Source of the DNA: Amoebidium appalachense
Taxonomy: Eukaryota > Ichthyosporea
Reading direction: 5' to 3'
DNA length: 64,000 nt
Assembly (NCBI GenBank): GCA_963693365.1
Contig: CAVNZM010000009.1
Coordinates: forward strand, 3,472,001-3,536,000
Shown: piece by piece, positions 53,803 to 64,000 of the stretch
Position numbering within the stretch: position 1 is the stretch's first letter
Layout of the letters: every line of letters starts with the position of its first letter
Notes under the pieces: model-generated
Told to the model about the DNA's origin: nothing
Seen by the model: only the letters and a program-made list of their open reading frames with translations
Databases searched by the model: none
Position numbers and translations under genes: made by a program

Positions 53803-54986
53803 ACACACACACACACAAAACACAAACACCTTTCCGTCATTGCTTCTTGTGCGTTCAGTGATTGTGTTGTTCGTATTCCTCCCAACGCTTCCATTGCAAC
53901 AGACGAGGCTTCAGCAAATATTTCCTGTGACTCCTTTGCCGTTTTGCCACCCAACCGTGCAAACACAAATCCGAATAGCCCCATGAGAGGGAAAACACAC
54001 AGAAGCACCTGTGTACGTGTGTGTATGTTTTGTCAATTGCATTAGTTTGGCTGTAATGGTAGGCATATGTATGTACACGTGTGTGTGTTTGTTGGGAGCG
54101 GGAGCGAACGGGGGAGGCGAGGGCGGGGGGGGGGGGGGGGGGGGAGGGGGGAGGGGGAGGGAGGAAGGGGGGTTACTTTTTTTTTCCCCCTTTTTTCTTT
54201 TTTTCTTTCTTTCTTTCTTTCTTTCTTTCTTTTTTTTTTTTTTTGCTTTTTTGGCTTTTGTGTGTGTTGCTGTATGTTTATCCGCATGTTAGGGAAATGC
54301 CATGTGTAATCAGTGACGCTAAGTCGCGTGGTGAAGGATTGGAGTAAAGAGGAAGCTGTCGGCCAATAATATTCACCAGCACACAGGCACACACACAACC
54401 ACACCCATTTACCCATCCCCCACGCATACCCTCCCTTTCTCCCCCTCACCCCCACATCCACGCCTTCCCGCCACTGCCCCCTCCCCCACTCTCCTCCACC
54501 CTTCCCTTTCCCTCCCCCTTCCCCCTCCACCCACTTCCAAACCCCCCCCCCCTCCCCCCGCCGCCACCCTCCTCTCCCTCCCCCCCTCCCCCCCCCCCCC
54601 CACACACACACACACTCACCAACGGTAGGCTCCAGCTCTTAGTAAACGCCAGCACATACCCCGCAACCAACCGCGCCACTGCTTTCACCACCTCCGCCGC
54701 ATGCACTCCAACCCCCTCCTGCACACACCGGCACCCGTTCCCTATTTTGGTTGCGAGATGGCTGGGGGTTTGTTTGTCGTGCCATGCTTGTTTTTGTCGC
54801 AGGGCTGAGTCGAGGCATGCACATCGTAGTTTTCGCACCTGGTGTAAGGGAGTGGGTGAGGTGAGTGTGGTTTTGGGGCTTTGAGGGTGGGTGGGTGCGT
54901 GGGGGAAAGGGGGGGGGGGTGGAGGGAAGTGGTGGGGGAGGAAGAGGTGGGGTAGGAAGGAGCGAGGGAGGGGGGAGGGGAGGGGG

Positions 54987-55021
<35 letters not shown>

Positions 55022-57528
55022 TTATGCATGTGTGCGTGTTAGCCTGTGTTTGTGTGTTTGTGCGCGGGGGGTGGGGAGGTAGGGAGTGGGGAAAAGGAGG
55101 AGGATTATGTGGGTATCTGGGTTCGTAAGAGTTTGTCTGTGTCCTTGTGAATCTGAGTTCATGGTGTACTGGCTTTTTTCTGAGCCTTTTCAGTGCCCGA
55201 AGCAGGCCGGGGCTTGAGGCGGGGGGGGGGGGGGGGGGGGGGGGGATGGGGATGGGAAGGGCCACATACATGGTAGCGGGGACGCAGAATGAGTAAGTTT
55301 GTACGTGTGCGTGTGCTGTGGATCCGCGTTAGATGAATATTCGCCCTGGACTCGTGGGACATAGTGAAAGGTTCCCCAGCCCCCCCCCCCCCCCCCCCCC
55401 CCCCCCTCCCCCCCCCCAATTTTTTTTTTCTTTCTTAAAGATAGAATCAAAGGGAAATGAGACAAAGGAAATCCGCCAGCAAGCCAACTGCTGTCTCGGT
55501 AGCGAAAATACGCATATGAAAAGCATCAGTACCTGACGGGCAGCGGTAGCAGCCATGCACGTTGACTTAAGAAACGCCGCCAAGCCCATCACCACCACCA
55601 AAACTCACTGCTTGCATGATCTTTGCAGAGTCATAGGGGATGAGGGCATCAATCATCATCCCAAACGCTAGCGAGAAACTTGACACAGTGACCCCATCGC
55701 CACGGCACTAAAAACCTCCACAAACAGGATAAAATAGTCGACGCTGTTGCAGAATTGGAGCATGCCCCTGGGGAAAAAACACAGGCCCGGGTTAATTGCC
55801 TATCATGGCACGCACATAGTATAGGGTAAAAAGGAGGAGAGGACATTCACCTTGAGGAAGTATAGGAAACGTTCAGAGCCTGTGTGTGATCAAAATGTGT
55901 GTGGGATTTTCTTTTTCGCGGGCGCCGGGGACTTTGGCTGAGAGAAACCAGGTTGCAGAGTGGCATGTGTGTTTGTGCACGTGTTTGTGTGTGTGTGTGT
56001 GGGTGGGTGGGTGGGTGGGTGGGTGGGGGGAGGGGGGGGGGGGGGGGGGAGGGAGGGGGGGAGGGGGCTATAAAAGTGCATCAATATAATTACTAATAAG
56101 AAGATTTCCAATCCTTCTATCCTTCATCACCACCAACACACCCAGTGCTCTAAAGCCCCCAGTTTCCATGCTGAACTCAATGTGCAAAGTGCAATATAAC
56201 AGGCCACAAAAGAATGCGCGTGCGCGCGCGCGCGCGTGAAAATGTGTGCGCATGTGTGCACATATGCATGCGGTGATGTGTCACGGTTTTGTTTGATTGC
56301 AAATGTTAATGTTTATGTGATTCTGTAAGGAAGAGGAACTTGATTTTATGAGTGTTCTTGCCTGTGTACATATATGGATCCGATTCATGCCAGGGAGTGT
56401 AGGTGGTCTTGTTGGCATATGGCCTGCGTTTGTGTGGGTGTGTGCGTCCATAGATAATTCTCTTTTAACCGAAACACGGATTTTGAAATTTGAATTTCTG
56501 GAAGGCTAATAAGAAATCCATCTGTGTGCAAGCTGCGACCAATGTGTGCCAGGTATCCCCAAACAGAGTGCTCACCGTGGTTTCGCCTTCAAGTGCTGGG
56601 CGGAAGGCGTAGGCGAATCCACATCCACGTGCACTGTGACACCAACATGCGTGTGATGAGTACTTTCAATGCTCGCACGAGATGCATTTTGATTAGAGAA
56701 ACCCTTGTTCTTTCCACGAACACCTCCCGACTCATCCGTGAAACATACTGGTGCAAGAGTCTGATTGCACTTTTTCTGAGTTTAGTTTCGTTGGCGAGTT
56801 GGCCATGCCACATCGAAAGCCTGAGTTGCAGGGACGGTACCACTTGTAGCGTCAACACAGTTTACATGTCCCTAACACCGGTACCTACAGGCAACTTTTT
56901 TGTCGTTAATTCTGTAGCACTACTGATTCAAGCTTAAGTGTGTGTTTGGCACCGGTTTACACTAATGTTTTAGCTGTTGCATCAACTGCTATCTACATGC
57001 AAGTTGTCGACGAAGTAAATCGCACATGGATCGATCGTGACCTACTAATTGGTAACCGTTCATCGGTTCCGGGCTGCGCGCACGCGTTGGTCATTCTGTT
57101 TTATCACTTCCTAAACATGCGGTAACATGTGGCATATGTGTTTTTCTACGCCCATTCACTGGATTTGTATCTCACTGCACTTTTTCTCTGGAGTGTCTGG
57201 AGTCTTAGGTTTTGCACTGGAGGGGAGTCACAGGCTCACAGCCCGGGCTGCTGGGCAACGCCCTCAGTAGTTGTTATTGTACGACGAGATCTCCATATAT
57301 ACCATTCACAGGTCAACCCGGAGCTGCGGGACACCGGGGGTCTCAACATATCCGCATGAATATTTTCTTACAGCCAGAAAAGACTCGGTCAAAAAAAACG
57401 TTTCATTTGATTTCAAAACCGCTACTTTTCTAAAACAATATCAAAAACAATCCTGGTTTGATTTTGAAAAATTCTCCCGCCTAAAAAAAAAACGGTAAGT
57501 AATTGATTTGTTGCCGGCGAACTTCAGC

Positions 57529-57952
57529 GAAAACCTATCACGGGAATTTGAAAAATCATGAACATAACGCATTTGGGGGACCAGGGTTGTGGCAGAGCCT
57601 CAACGAGTTGACTTGACTTATAGTTATAATTGTTGCTTGGTTGGATGATTTGACTCGACTTGGAGTCGCGACTTGGAGGGATCCTATTTTTAGAAACTCC
57701 TCCGGCCCCACCAGTGGCCGGTTGGGCCACGGGCGGGCATTGCGCCCCCCCTTCCGACCCATCCTCCTGTGCTTCCCCGCCCCAAGCCCCCCTGCCCCCT
57801 TCAAGTCACTCCTATGTCAGGCCTCGTGACTTGACTTGACTTTGTTGAAGTCAGGGGCTTGATGACTTCAAGTCGCGACTTGAAGTCAAGTCGCCACACC
57901 CCTGAAAACCTATCACGGGAATTTGAAAAATCATGAACATACCGCATTTGGG
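57529..57952. repeat. 49-base direct repeat, 375 bases apart
   Basis: GAAAACCTATCACGGGAATT continuing through TGAAAAATCATGAACATA-CGCATTTGGGG occurs at 57529-57577 and 57904-57952 with one mismatch. The DNA between contains several copies of GACTTGA, TCAAGTC and AGTCGCGACTTG, so the segment looks like a small structured element or a duplicated flank. Confidence 0.8.
57863..57888. repeat. perfect 26-base palindrome
   Basis: Symmetric about AGTCGCGACT: each half is TGACTTCAAGTCG or its complement, with no loop. A related imperfect copy (GGAGTCGCGACTTGG) lies at 57661-57675. Confidence 0.9.
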
Positions 57953-58765
57953 GCCCGGGGGACGCCCGCGGGGCCAGGGCCGGAAGTCTGAAGCCAATCA
58001 AATTGATTGTTTATCCCGCTAGATTCAAATATGGCTAAAACTAGTACATGATAATATGTCCATGCCATTGGCCAACGTTATCGAGCAACCAAAATGGTAG
58101 AAAATACGTTGATATTATTGGTTTAGTTTACTTTCCGTTAATAAAGTGTCTGCGAATGGAATGTGGGCAATGGGCAACGCGCGGGCAGCGGCAGTTCGAA
58201 TTCGAGATCCGCTCTATGGCACAAATGTCGGAAAGGATGAACATGACCGTCTAATTTTTAACCGAACAATCAAAAATATAGCGTGTTTATATTAGACCTA
58301 TTCATCATTCTCCGGGTTGACTTAAATGGGAAACAATGTTCAAAGTTATTGCACTTACAAGATCTTTTCTATGACTGTAGTAATCTATGGATACTACATT
58401 TGATTGGACAACGATCATGACCATCTATATGCAACTGTGCCGATCTGTGCCGATCCAAACATGAATGTACACAAAACCCGCACAGGGCAGGCATCCAGGA
58501 CAACAGAATCACAACTTTATCTGCAAGCCGTAGGTTATATGTACCAGACCACCGTCACTGACTAGAACTCTACCCGTGTAGACTGCCAGTTTTTATGCTA
58601 CAAACGTTTGCAAGTCTACTTTAGGCTAAGAACTGTGCCAAAAAATACAAAGTGTAGAATTTTACACAGTACAAGACGTAGGTTGAATACTACAGAACAT
58701 ACGTACCACAGAGTACTCCGCTGTAACTATAACCTACACTGTAGCTAATAGTTGTTAGCTCAAAA

Positions 58766-60043
58766 ATGGTGGTGTCTAGACTGAAAGCAACCGTCCGCAT
58801 GTGCTCGCCCATGCATGGCGACAACCTCGTAGCCATGATTATGCGCACAAGGAATCTTGCTTTAGCAGGAGGGGCATCCCTTTTGGGTGCCTTTGCGCTG
58901 CTAGGCCTTCAAAACGAGAACAGAAACTCGAGAAACCCAAACAGTAGACTTGAGACCTTTTCCATTAGCAGGTTCGCTGACGCCATGCTCTGCCACACCC
59001 ACCGCCATTTGACTGAACTGAAGCTGAAGGTACACCAGCTGAAAGACTTGTGTTTGGTCGCGGTGCCCCTTTCATTGGAGGAGCGAGTCCAGACGTTCCT
59101 ACAACATGCACAAGCGCTCGTTCCTTCCAAATTTTCAATCACACAGATCCTTTTGCAAGTTGGGTCATCCTCATTAGCGTTGGAGACCTCCGCTCTCTCA
59201 ACTATTAACCTCTCCCCGGACACGCACGAGCACGTTCCCGTGCGCGATATCACCGTGCCCCTCACCGAGGAACAAGAACTCGCCGACGAGAATAGGTTAA
59301 AGACCTACTGGCCCACAGACCCTCAGAAAGCGGAGGCAGCAGAGCGCATGGTTTTGAGACACATTGGTGCTCCGTACAGGAAACTACGGGTGCGCATTGA
59401 GCAGCCAAATTCCTCGAAGGGAGTCATCGGCAAGGACAAGCAGTCAACAGGCCATGGGTGCGGTGCATACATCAACACAGTGGTCATAGGCAACGGGCCG
59501 AAAAAGGTCGTGCTCTGCCACGGCTATGGGCAAGGTGCTGGATTTTGGTACCCGACCCTGGCCGGACTTGCGCAAAAAAACGACGAATACACGTTCTATG
59601 CCGTCGATATGCTTGGTTTTGGCTTGAGCTCGCGGCCTGAATTCCCTGCGGCCAACGACGCGAAGCAGCGTGCGGAGGAGGCGGAGGACTTTTTCGTTGA
59701 GTCGATGGAGAGGTGGAGGGATAGTCTGGGCATCGACAAGTTTATTCTGGTGAGTGTCTAGCACGAGCAGTGGTCGCAATTTTTGTTCATAAATCATGAA
59801 ATTCATGCCTAGGCCTATCTACTGATTCAGAAACCGTTGAAAGGGAAAGGACGGTAGGAAGTACTAGTGCCTATTTAGACCAAGTCTCGAAAATTACACT
59901 GTAGCAACAAAACCACACACATTCGCACACACTGATACAAAAAGGCTTTTATCGTAAAGGAAACCTGAACACTTTTACCAGCTGCCTCGAGATACATTTG
60001 GACTTGATCGCGGTTTTTCTAACCACTCATTGACACACATGCA

Positions 60044-60141
<98 letters not shown>

Positions 60142-60147
60142 GCGCGC

Positions 60148-60233
<86 letters not shown>

Positions 60234-60461
60234 TCGGACACAGCCTCGGCGGGTTCATGTCCGGTGTCTATTCCCTCCGCCATCCCGAGCGTGTTCAGAA
60301 GCTGGTTCTGGTGAGTCCTGGTGCGGTTTCGGGATATTCCTCTGACGAGGAACGCCAGGCACATGCCGAGGTTGGGCTGCCACACAAGGTGATGCGGCGG
60401 TTGGCTAAGTGGAATGTCACCCCCAGTGCAATTATGCGGACCTTCGGACCTACGGGGTATG

Positions 60462-60501
<40 letters not shown>

Positions 60502-60960
60502 AAAAAAAAAAAAAAAAAAAAAAAGACGCCACTTTTAGAACTAAAAACGGTTGCCATTCATCAGCTCAGATGCTACCACACTTGCAAGTCATCTGCACCC
60601 CAGCTTGAAGCAGGCACATATCTATGTCTCTTGGGCACTTGGTTCAGTAAGTTAGTACTGATAATTATAACCTGAAATTGTTTTGGCATGATGCCAGCGG
60701 CTAACAAACATACGTTTTATATGGGGATATATGATGCGCGAAACAAAACAGTTAAGCTTAAAGTTTAACCAAATTCCAGCTCTAACGATTATTGCCCACC
60801 CCCAGGCCCGCACTGGTCCGTAAATACATGGACTCCCGACACGGATATCTGCCCACGGGGATCCGCACTGACCTCTCCAGATATATGTACCACACTAATG
60901 CCTCAGCAGGTATTGTCATTACCCCCCCCCCCCCCCCCCAACATTCCCCCGCACACACAT

Positions 60961-61036
<76 letters not shown>

Positions 61037-61086
61037 GGACCCGATTTTACGCTTTTACACACACACACACGCGCGCGCGCGCGCGC

Positions 61087-61185
<99 letters not shown>

Positions 61186-61812
61186 ATGATGTACTGCAAA
61201 CAAGGAAGATTACAAAAAGCAATGAAGGGGGGTTTGGGGGGGGGGGGGAGGGGGAGGGGAGGGAAGAACATTTTGATTAGACCTTCACATAATCGTGGTC
61301 AACTGGAGTTGAGAGGGGAAGGGGAAGGGGGGAAGGGGGAGGGGGGAGGGGGGAGAGGGGGTGGAGCAAGGGGGTAGTTACAAACGGGGTCACTGCGACA
61401 CACCAAAGCACACACATTGTCTCAATCACACAAACCCAACAGCACATCTACCTAGAAAATGACACAGATATTTAGACAGTCAGATAATAAACAGACTCGA
61501 CAAATCAACTCACACCATTTTCATTTTGCAGCAAGCGGAGAGTATGCGTTGCAGGCAGTTTTTATCCCTCAAAAGGGCGGAAATTACGGCCACAACCCGT
61601 TGGGCCCCCGCCTCAAGGGGTTGCGTATGCCCACCACATTCTTCTATGGGGATAGGGATAGCATGAACGTGGAGGCAGCATATGATGCTGTGTACAAAAT
61701 GAACGTCTCCACTCGTGTGCACATCGTACCGTGTGCCGGTCACAATCTTTATCTCGACAATCCGACGTGGTTTAACCGCGAGCTCCTGAGTGAGCTGGAT
61801 GACGCCCAATAG
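58766..61812 (+). CDS. ABHD4/ABHD5-like alpha/beta hydrolase, four exons, 530 aa
   Basis: Exons 58766-59749, 60233-60456, 60806-60909 and 61532-61812 join in frame; all sites are GT-AG; the stop is TAG. A hydrophobic segment near residues 31-48 could anchor it in a membrane. The hydrolase core begins after about residue 215: oxyanion loop CHGYGQGAGFW, strand YAVDMLGFGLSSRP, nucleophile elbow GHSLGG (Ser332), acid in FYGDRDS (Asp478 or Asp480) and CAGHNLYLD with His508. HNLYLD is the H-x4-D pattern linked to acyltransferase activity in the CGI-58/ABHD5 group. A serine nucleophile is present, as in ABHD4, whereas ABHD5 has Asn, so lipase or N-acylphospholipid hydrolase activity is plausible. 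The N-terminal 200 residues are longer than in the human relatives and I do not recognise them. The (CA)n run in intron 1 ends in the acceptor of exon 2. Confidence 0.88.
60044..60231 (+). repeat. (CA)n microsatellite ending in a splice acceptor
   Basis: About 185 bases of CA repeat with one GCGCGCG interruption (60140-60148). The final ACACAG is the acceptor of exon 2 of the ABHD-like gene (exon starts 60233). Confidence 0.95.
60955..61183 (+). repeat. (CA)n microsatellite pair
   Basis: Two long CA runs split by AAGGACCCGATTTTACGC-type sequence and a (GC)n island (61071-61087), in intron 3 of the ABHD-like gene just after a poly-C run (60922-60939). Confidence 0.95.
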
Positions 61813-62193
61813 AAAGCGGCTAAAATTTAAGTGAATACGTGGATATATTTGTACATAAATGCAGGGTTTACACTTGTAGTAATTTAATGTCACTTGGGAA
61901 ATTCGGTTTTCTGACTAGAAAGATAGGTGGGAGTTTTAGCCTCAGGCTGGCTGACGTAAAACAAGACTTATAGGAGTACTTTAGCGAGTTTGATAGTGTC
62001 TAATAGAAAGCACTCTCGTGCCCCATTAATTTTTGAAATTGGCTGTAAAATAGGACGAAGTTAATGTAGATAGCAACCTTTAGAGATAAAGTTGTAGCTT
62101 TGATATGCACAGTGTCAATTTATAGTAATTCTTGGCAAAGCCATTAAATTTAGGCGCAAACTCCTGGTGAGCTGAGCTGAAAATAATTAGTCC

Positions 62194-62199
62194 AATAAA
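62194..62199 (+). terminator. candidate poly(A) signal of the ABHD-like gene
   Basis: AATAAA about 380 bases after the stop codon. It is assigned by position only. Confidence 0.3.
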
Positions 62200-62394
62200 T
62201 TCTGTGACCGGGGGGGAAACGTGCAATCACAAAGTTTTCAAATCATAGCTTTGGATATCGTCAAGCTCAAGTTCAATGACATGGTACCACCGGTGTTGTG
62301 AGCATTTTCCGTGTTCTCGATAATCTCGCACGCGTGTGCGCCCGTGTGTATACATACACACTGACACGTACTTGCATGTGAGTATGTGTACGAT

Positions 62395-62492
62395 GTATGC
62401 GTGCGTGTGTGTGTGCGTGTGTGCGATGTGTGTGTGTGTGCGTGCGTGCGTGCGCGTGTGTGTGTGTGTTGTGTGTGTATGCGTGCGTGTGG

Positions 62493-62542
<50 letters not shown>

Positions 62543-62664
62543 ATGTATGTGTGTGTGTGTGTGTGTGCGTCTGTGTGTGTGTGTGTGTGTCTGTGTGTGT
62601 GTGTGTGTGTGCGTGCGTGTGTGCGTGTGTGCGTGTGTGTGTGTGTGTGCATGCGCACGCGCGC

Positions 62665-62700
<36 letters not shown>
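62395..62700. repeat. TG-rich block
   Basis: Interrupted TG repeats with TGCG and TACATGTATG breaks, ending at TGCTGCACTTGC. Frames across it are Cys-Val repeats. Confidence 0.9.
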
Positions 62701-62704
<4 letters not shown>

Positions 62705-62770
62705 CACTTGCGGGGAAAGCGAATTGGGTTGCTGCGGGTTCAGCCCTTTCTTCGTCCGGGTGGTGTGCCG

Positions 62771-62875
<105 letters not shown>

Positions 62876-63128
62876 GAATCATTACCCCGAGGTTTTGCGC
62901 GGCGAATTTGTGGTTTTTTGCGCCCCCAATAAAACTCTTGTTAGGAACCCCCTGAACAATCATTGGCGCAATTTACGACCCGTTTTTATACTGTCCTCCA
63001 GCCTCGATCACTCAGGTGCAGCCGCGGACGGTTGCTGCAATGCAAACGTTGGTGACCATGAAGTTGGTGATGCTTTCATTTCCTGGTGTTTTTTATTGCC
63101 ACAATACTTTTTATTTCCACAATACATC

Positions 63129-64000
63129 ATGTCTCCAGGCATCATGAACGTAAACAAGGTTGGAAGCTGGGTGCTGGTCCCCACAACCTACGCAACTACA
63201 AGATGGGGTGTGCGAGAGGAGAGGGAGATGAGAAAACGTAGGGTGTGCCCCACTTGTAACGGGTGCGGATATGTGGAGGAGAGAGAGAGGGAGGAGGGAG
63301 AGAGGGTGGAGAGAGAGAGACAGGAAACGAGTAGGAATGAAGAAACTACGGAAGATGCGGGAGACGTCGAGCAGAGCACATACGGTGAGGAGGACGGCGA
63401 GGAAGGGAGCGAAACGGAGGGAGAGAGCGAAAACGAAGCTACAAGTGCCTCGGAAGGAGAGAGTGAGAGTCATACGGATGGATCTCATGTTTTGTCTCCA
63501 AAGTCGAAACAGGCAAGGATAGACTACGAAAAAGCCGTGGAGGATTACAAAAACGTGCGTGCAGAAGTGCTCGGTGTCAAAGTCGGATACGTGACTTTGG
63601 AGGAAGAGGGAGAGAGTGAACCGGTGGTGCGGGCATGCTTCTACGGATGTGGATACGAGACGGATATAAAAACTCATTTTGTGAAGCACATCATGGAACA
63701 TGAGGATCTCGTTGAAAGGCCGCATAAGTGCACCTACCCGGAATGTGACAGGCGATTTGCGGAGTTGTGGAGATTGAACAAGCACATTGAGACACATTCC
63801 GCGAACGGCGGCGGTGGGGAGGTGAGAAAGTATAAGGATAATACGTACGAGTGTACATACGAAGGTTGTAAATATGCCACGTCTAATAAGTCATGTTATG
63901 AATCACATGTTAACAGGGTTCATAAAGGGGAGGTCCCGTACGCGTGCGCGCGTGAAGGTTGCGGGAAGCGATTCACAAGCGAGGCCAATTTACAAAGACA
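63129..64000 (+). CDS. C2H2 zinc-finger protein of the [10 protein letters not shown] family, copy 4 (cut by window edge)
   Basis: An open frame from ATG 63129 runs past the end of the window (290 codons visible). Residues 36-50 read [20 protein letters not shown] sequence with Cys 40, 43 and 46 matching the motif of copies 1-3; the residues before it differ from them. A longer acidic Glu/Ser-rich region follows (about 50-130). Then come ACFYGCGYETDIKTHFVKH, CTYPECDRRFAELW and CTYEGCKYATSNKSCY fingers and the start of a CAREGCGKRFTSEAN finger. The finger types match the order in copy 1, so more fingers are expected beyond 64000. Met 6 or Met 34 are alternative starts; the first ATG is taken because nothing upstream argues against it. 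The role is presumably nuclear DNA binding. Confidence 0.85.
   Translation, partial: MSPGIMNVNKVGSWVLVPTTYATTRWGVREEREMRKRRVCPTCNGCGYVEEREREEGERVERERQETSRNEETTEDAGDVEQSTYGEEDGEEGSETEGESENEATSASEGESESHTDGSHVLSPKSKQARIDYEKAVEDYKNVRAEVLGVKVGYVTLEEEGESEPVVRACFYGCGYETDIKTHFVKHIMEHEDLVERPHKCTYPECDRRFAELWRLNKHIETHSANGGGGEVRKYKDNTYECTYEGCKYATSNKSCYESHVNRVHKGEVPYACAREGCGKRFTSEANLQR

Larger units (their letters stand above)
55880..58765. other. intergenic region upstream of the ABHD-like gene
   Basis: Poly-G with (GGGT)n lies at 56002-56067 and (GC)n at 56219-56236. The rest, 56280-58765, is ordinary sequence without long simple repeats. Open frames of 60-137 codons occur but show no recognisable family, splice structure or codon pattern. 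A 26-base palindrome and a 49-base direct repeat lie at 57529-57952 (separate entries). The 58300-58765 portion should contain the promoter of the ABHD-like gene. Confidence 0.6.

Noticed and set aside
56524-57498. Several plus- and minus-strand open frames of 60-137 codons
   Set aside because: No recognisable motif, no consistent splice sites, and overlapping frames on both strands; they were treated as chance.

Overview
This is a eukaryotic nuclear window, probably from a unicellular relative of animals (an ichthyosporean-like or other protist holozoan). The reasons are GT-AG introns in phase-consistent gene models, a tandem-PDZ adaptor close to animal X11/Mint (LIN-10) proteins, a KIAA0930-family protein, an ABHD4/5-type hydrolase, a URI1 prefoldin-like protein and C2H2 zinc-finger genes. 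The taxonomic placement is inference. All recognised complete genes end in ordinary TGA, TAA or TAG, so the standard code applies. The sequence is unusually rich in long poly-G/poly-C runs and in (TG)n/(CA)n and (GA)n microsatellites, which fill the introns and intergenic DNA and create dozens of spurious Pro-, Gly-, Cys-Val- or Thr-His-rich open frames.

Layout: URI1-like gene (2369-3463, minus, no intron), divergent from a YeeE/YedE-type sulfur-compound transporter (4163-5991, plus, one intron). Then a repeat-rich gap with a weak Cys-rich candidate (8949-9330, minus). Next come three long, intron-rich minus-strand genes: an X11/Mint-like tandem-PDZ adaptor (9559-17504, nine exons, 478 aa), a pentatricopeptide-repeat protein (20431-29367, six exons, 1017 aa) and a KIAA0930 homologue (31123-38835, seven exons, 360 aa). 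A plus-strand cluster of three related intronless C2H2 genes follows (39510-44503); copy 1 is intact, copy 2 carries a frameshift and copy 3 an in-frame stop. A decayed ABCB/P-glycoprotein-like pseudogene occupies 47520-55879 (minus). An ABHD4/5-like hydrolase (58766-61812, plus, four exons, 530 aa) and a fourth member of the zinc-finger family (63129 to the window edge, plus) close the window.

Exons were joined by hand: splice sites were accepted when GT-AG, reading phase and family alignment agreed. For the PDZ, PPR, KIAA0930 and ABHD genes every junction keeps the frame. No operon-like cooperation is expected; the genes serve separate processes (transcription/chaperone assembly, sulfur transport, membrane-protein trafficking, organelle RNA metabolism, lipid metabolism, transcription regulation).

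The most unusual points are: (1) a four-member zinc-finger family sharing an N-terminal [10 protein letters not shown] motif followed by an acidic region; (2) interspersed repeats that always start right after a poly-G run (a poly-C end on the other strand); (3) dinucleotide microsatellites lying flush against real splice sites; (4) a Mint-like protein with no visible PTB domain and a poly-lysine/coiled-coil N-terminus instead.
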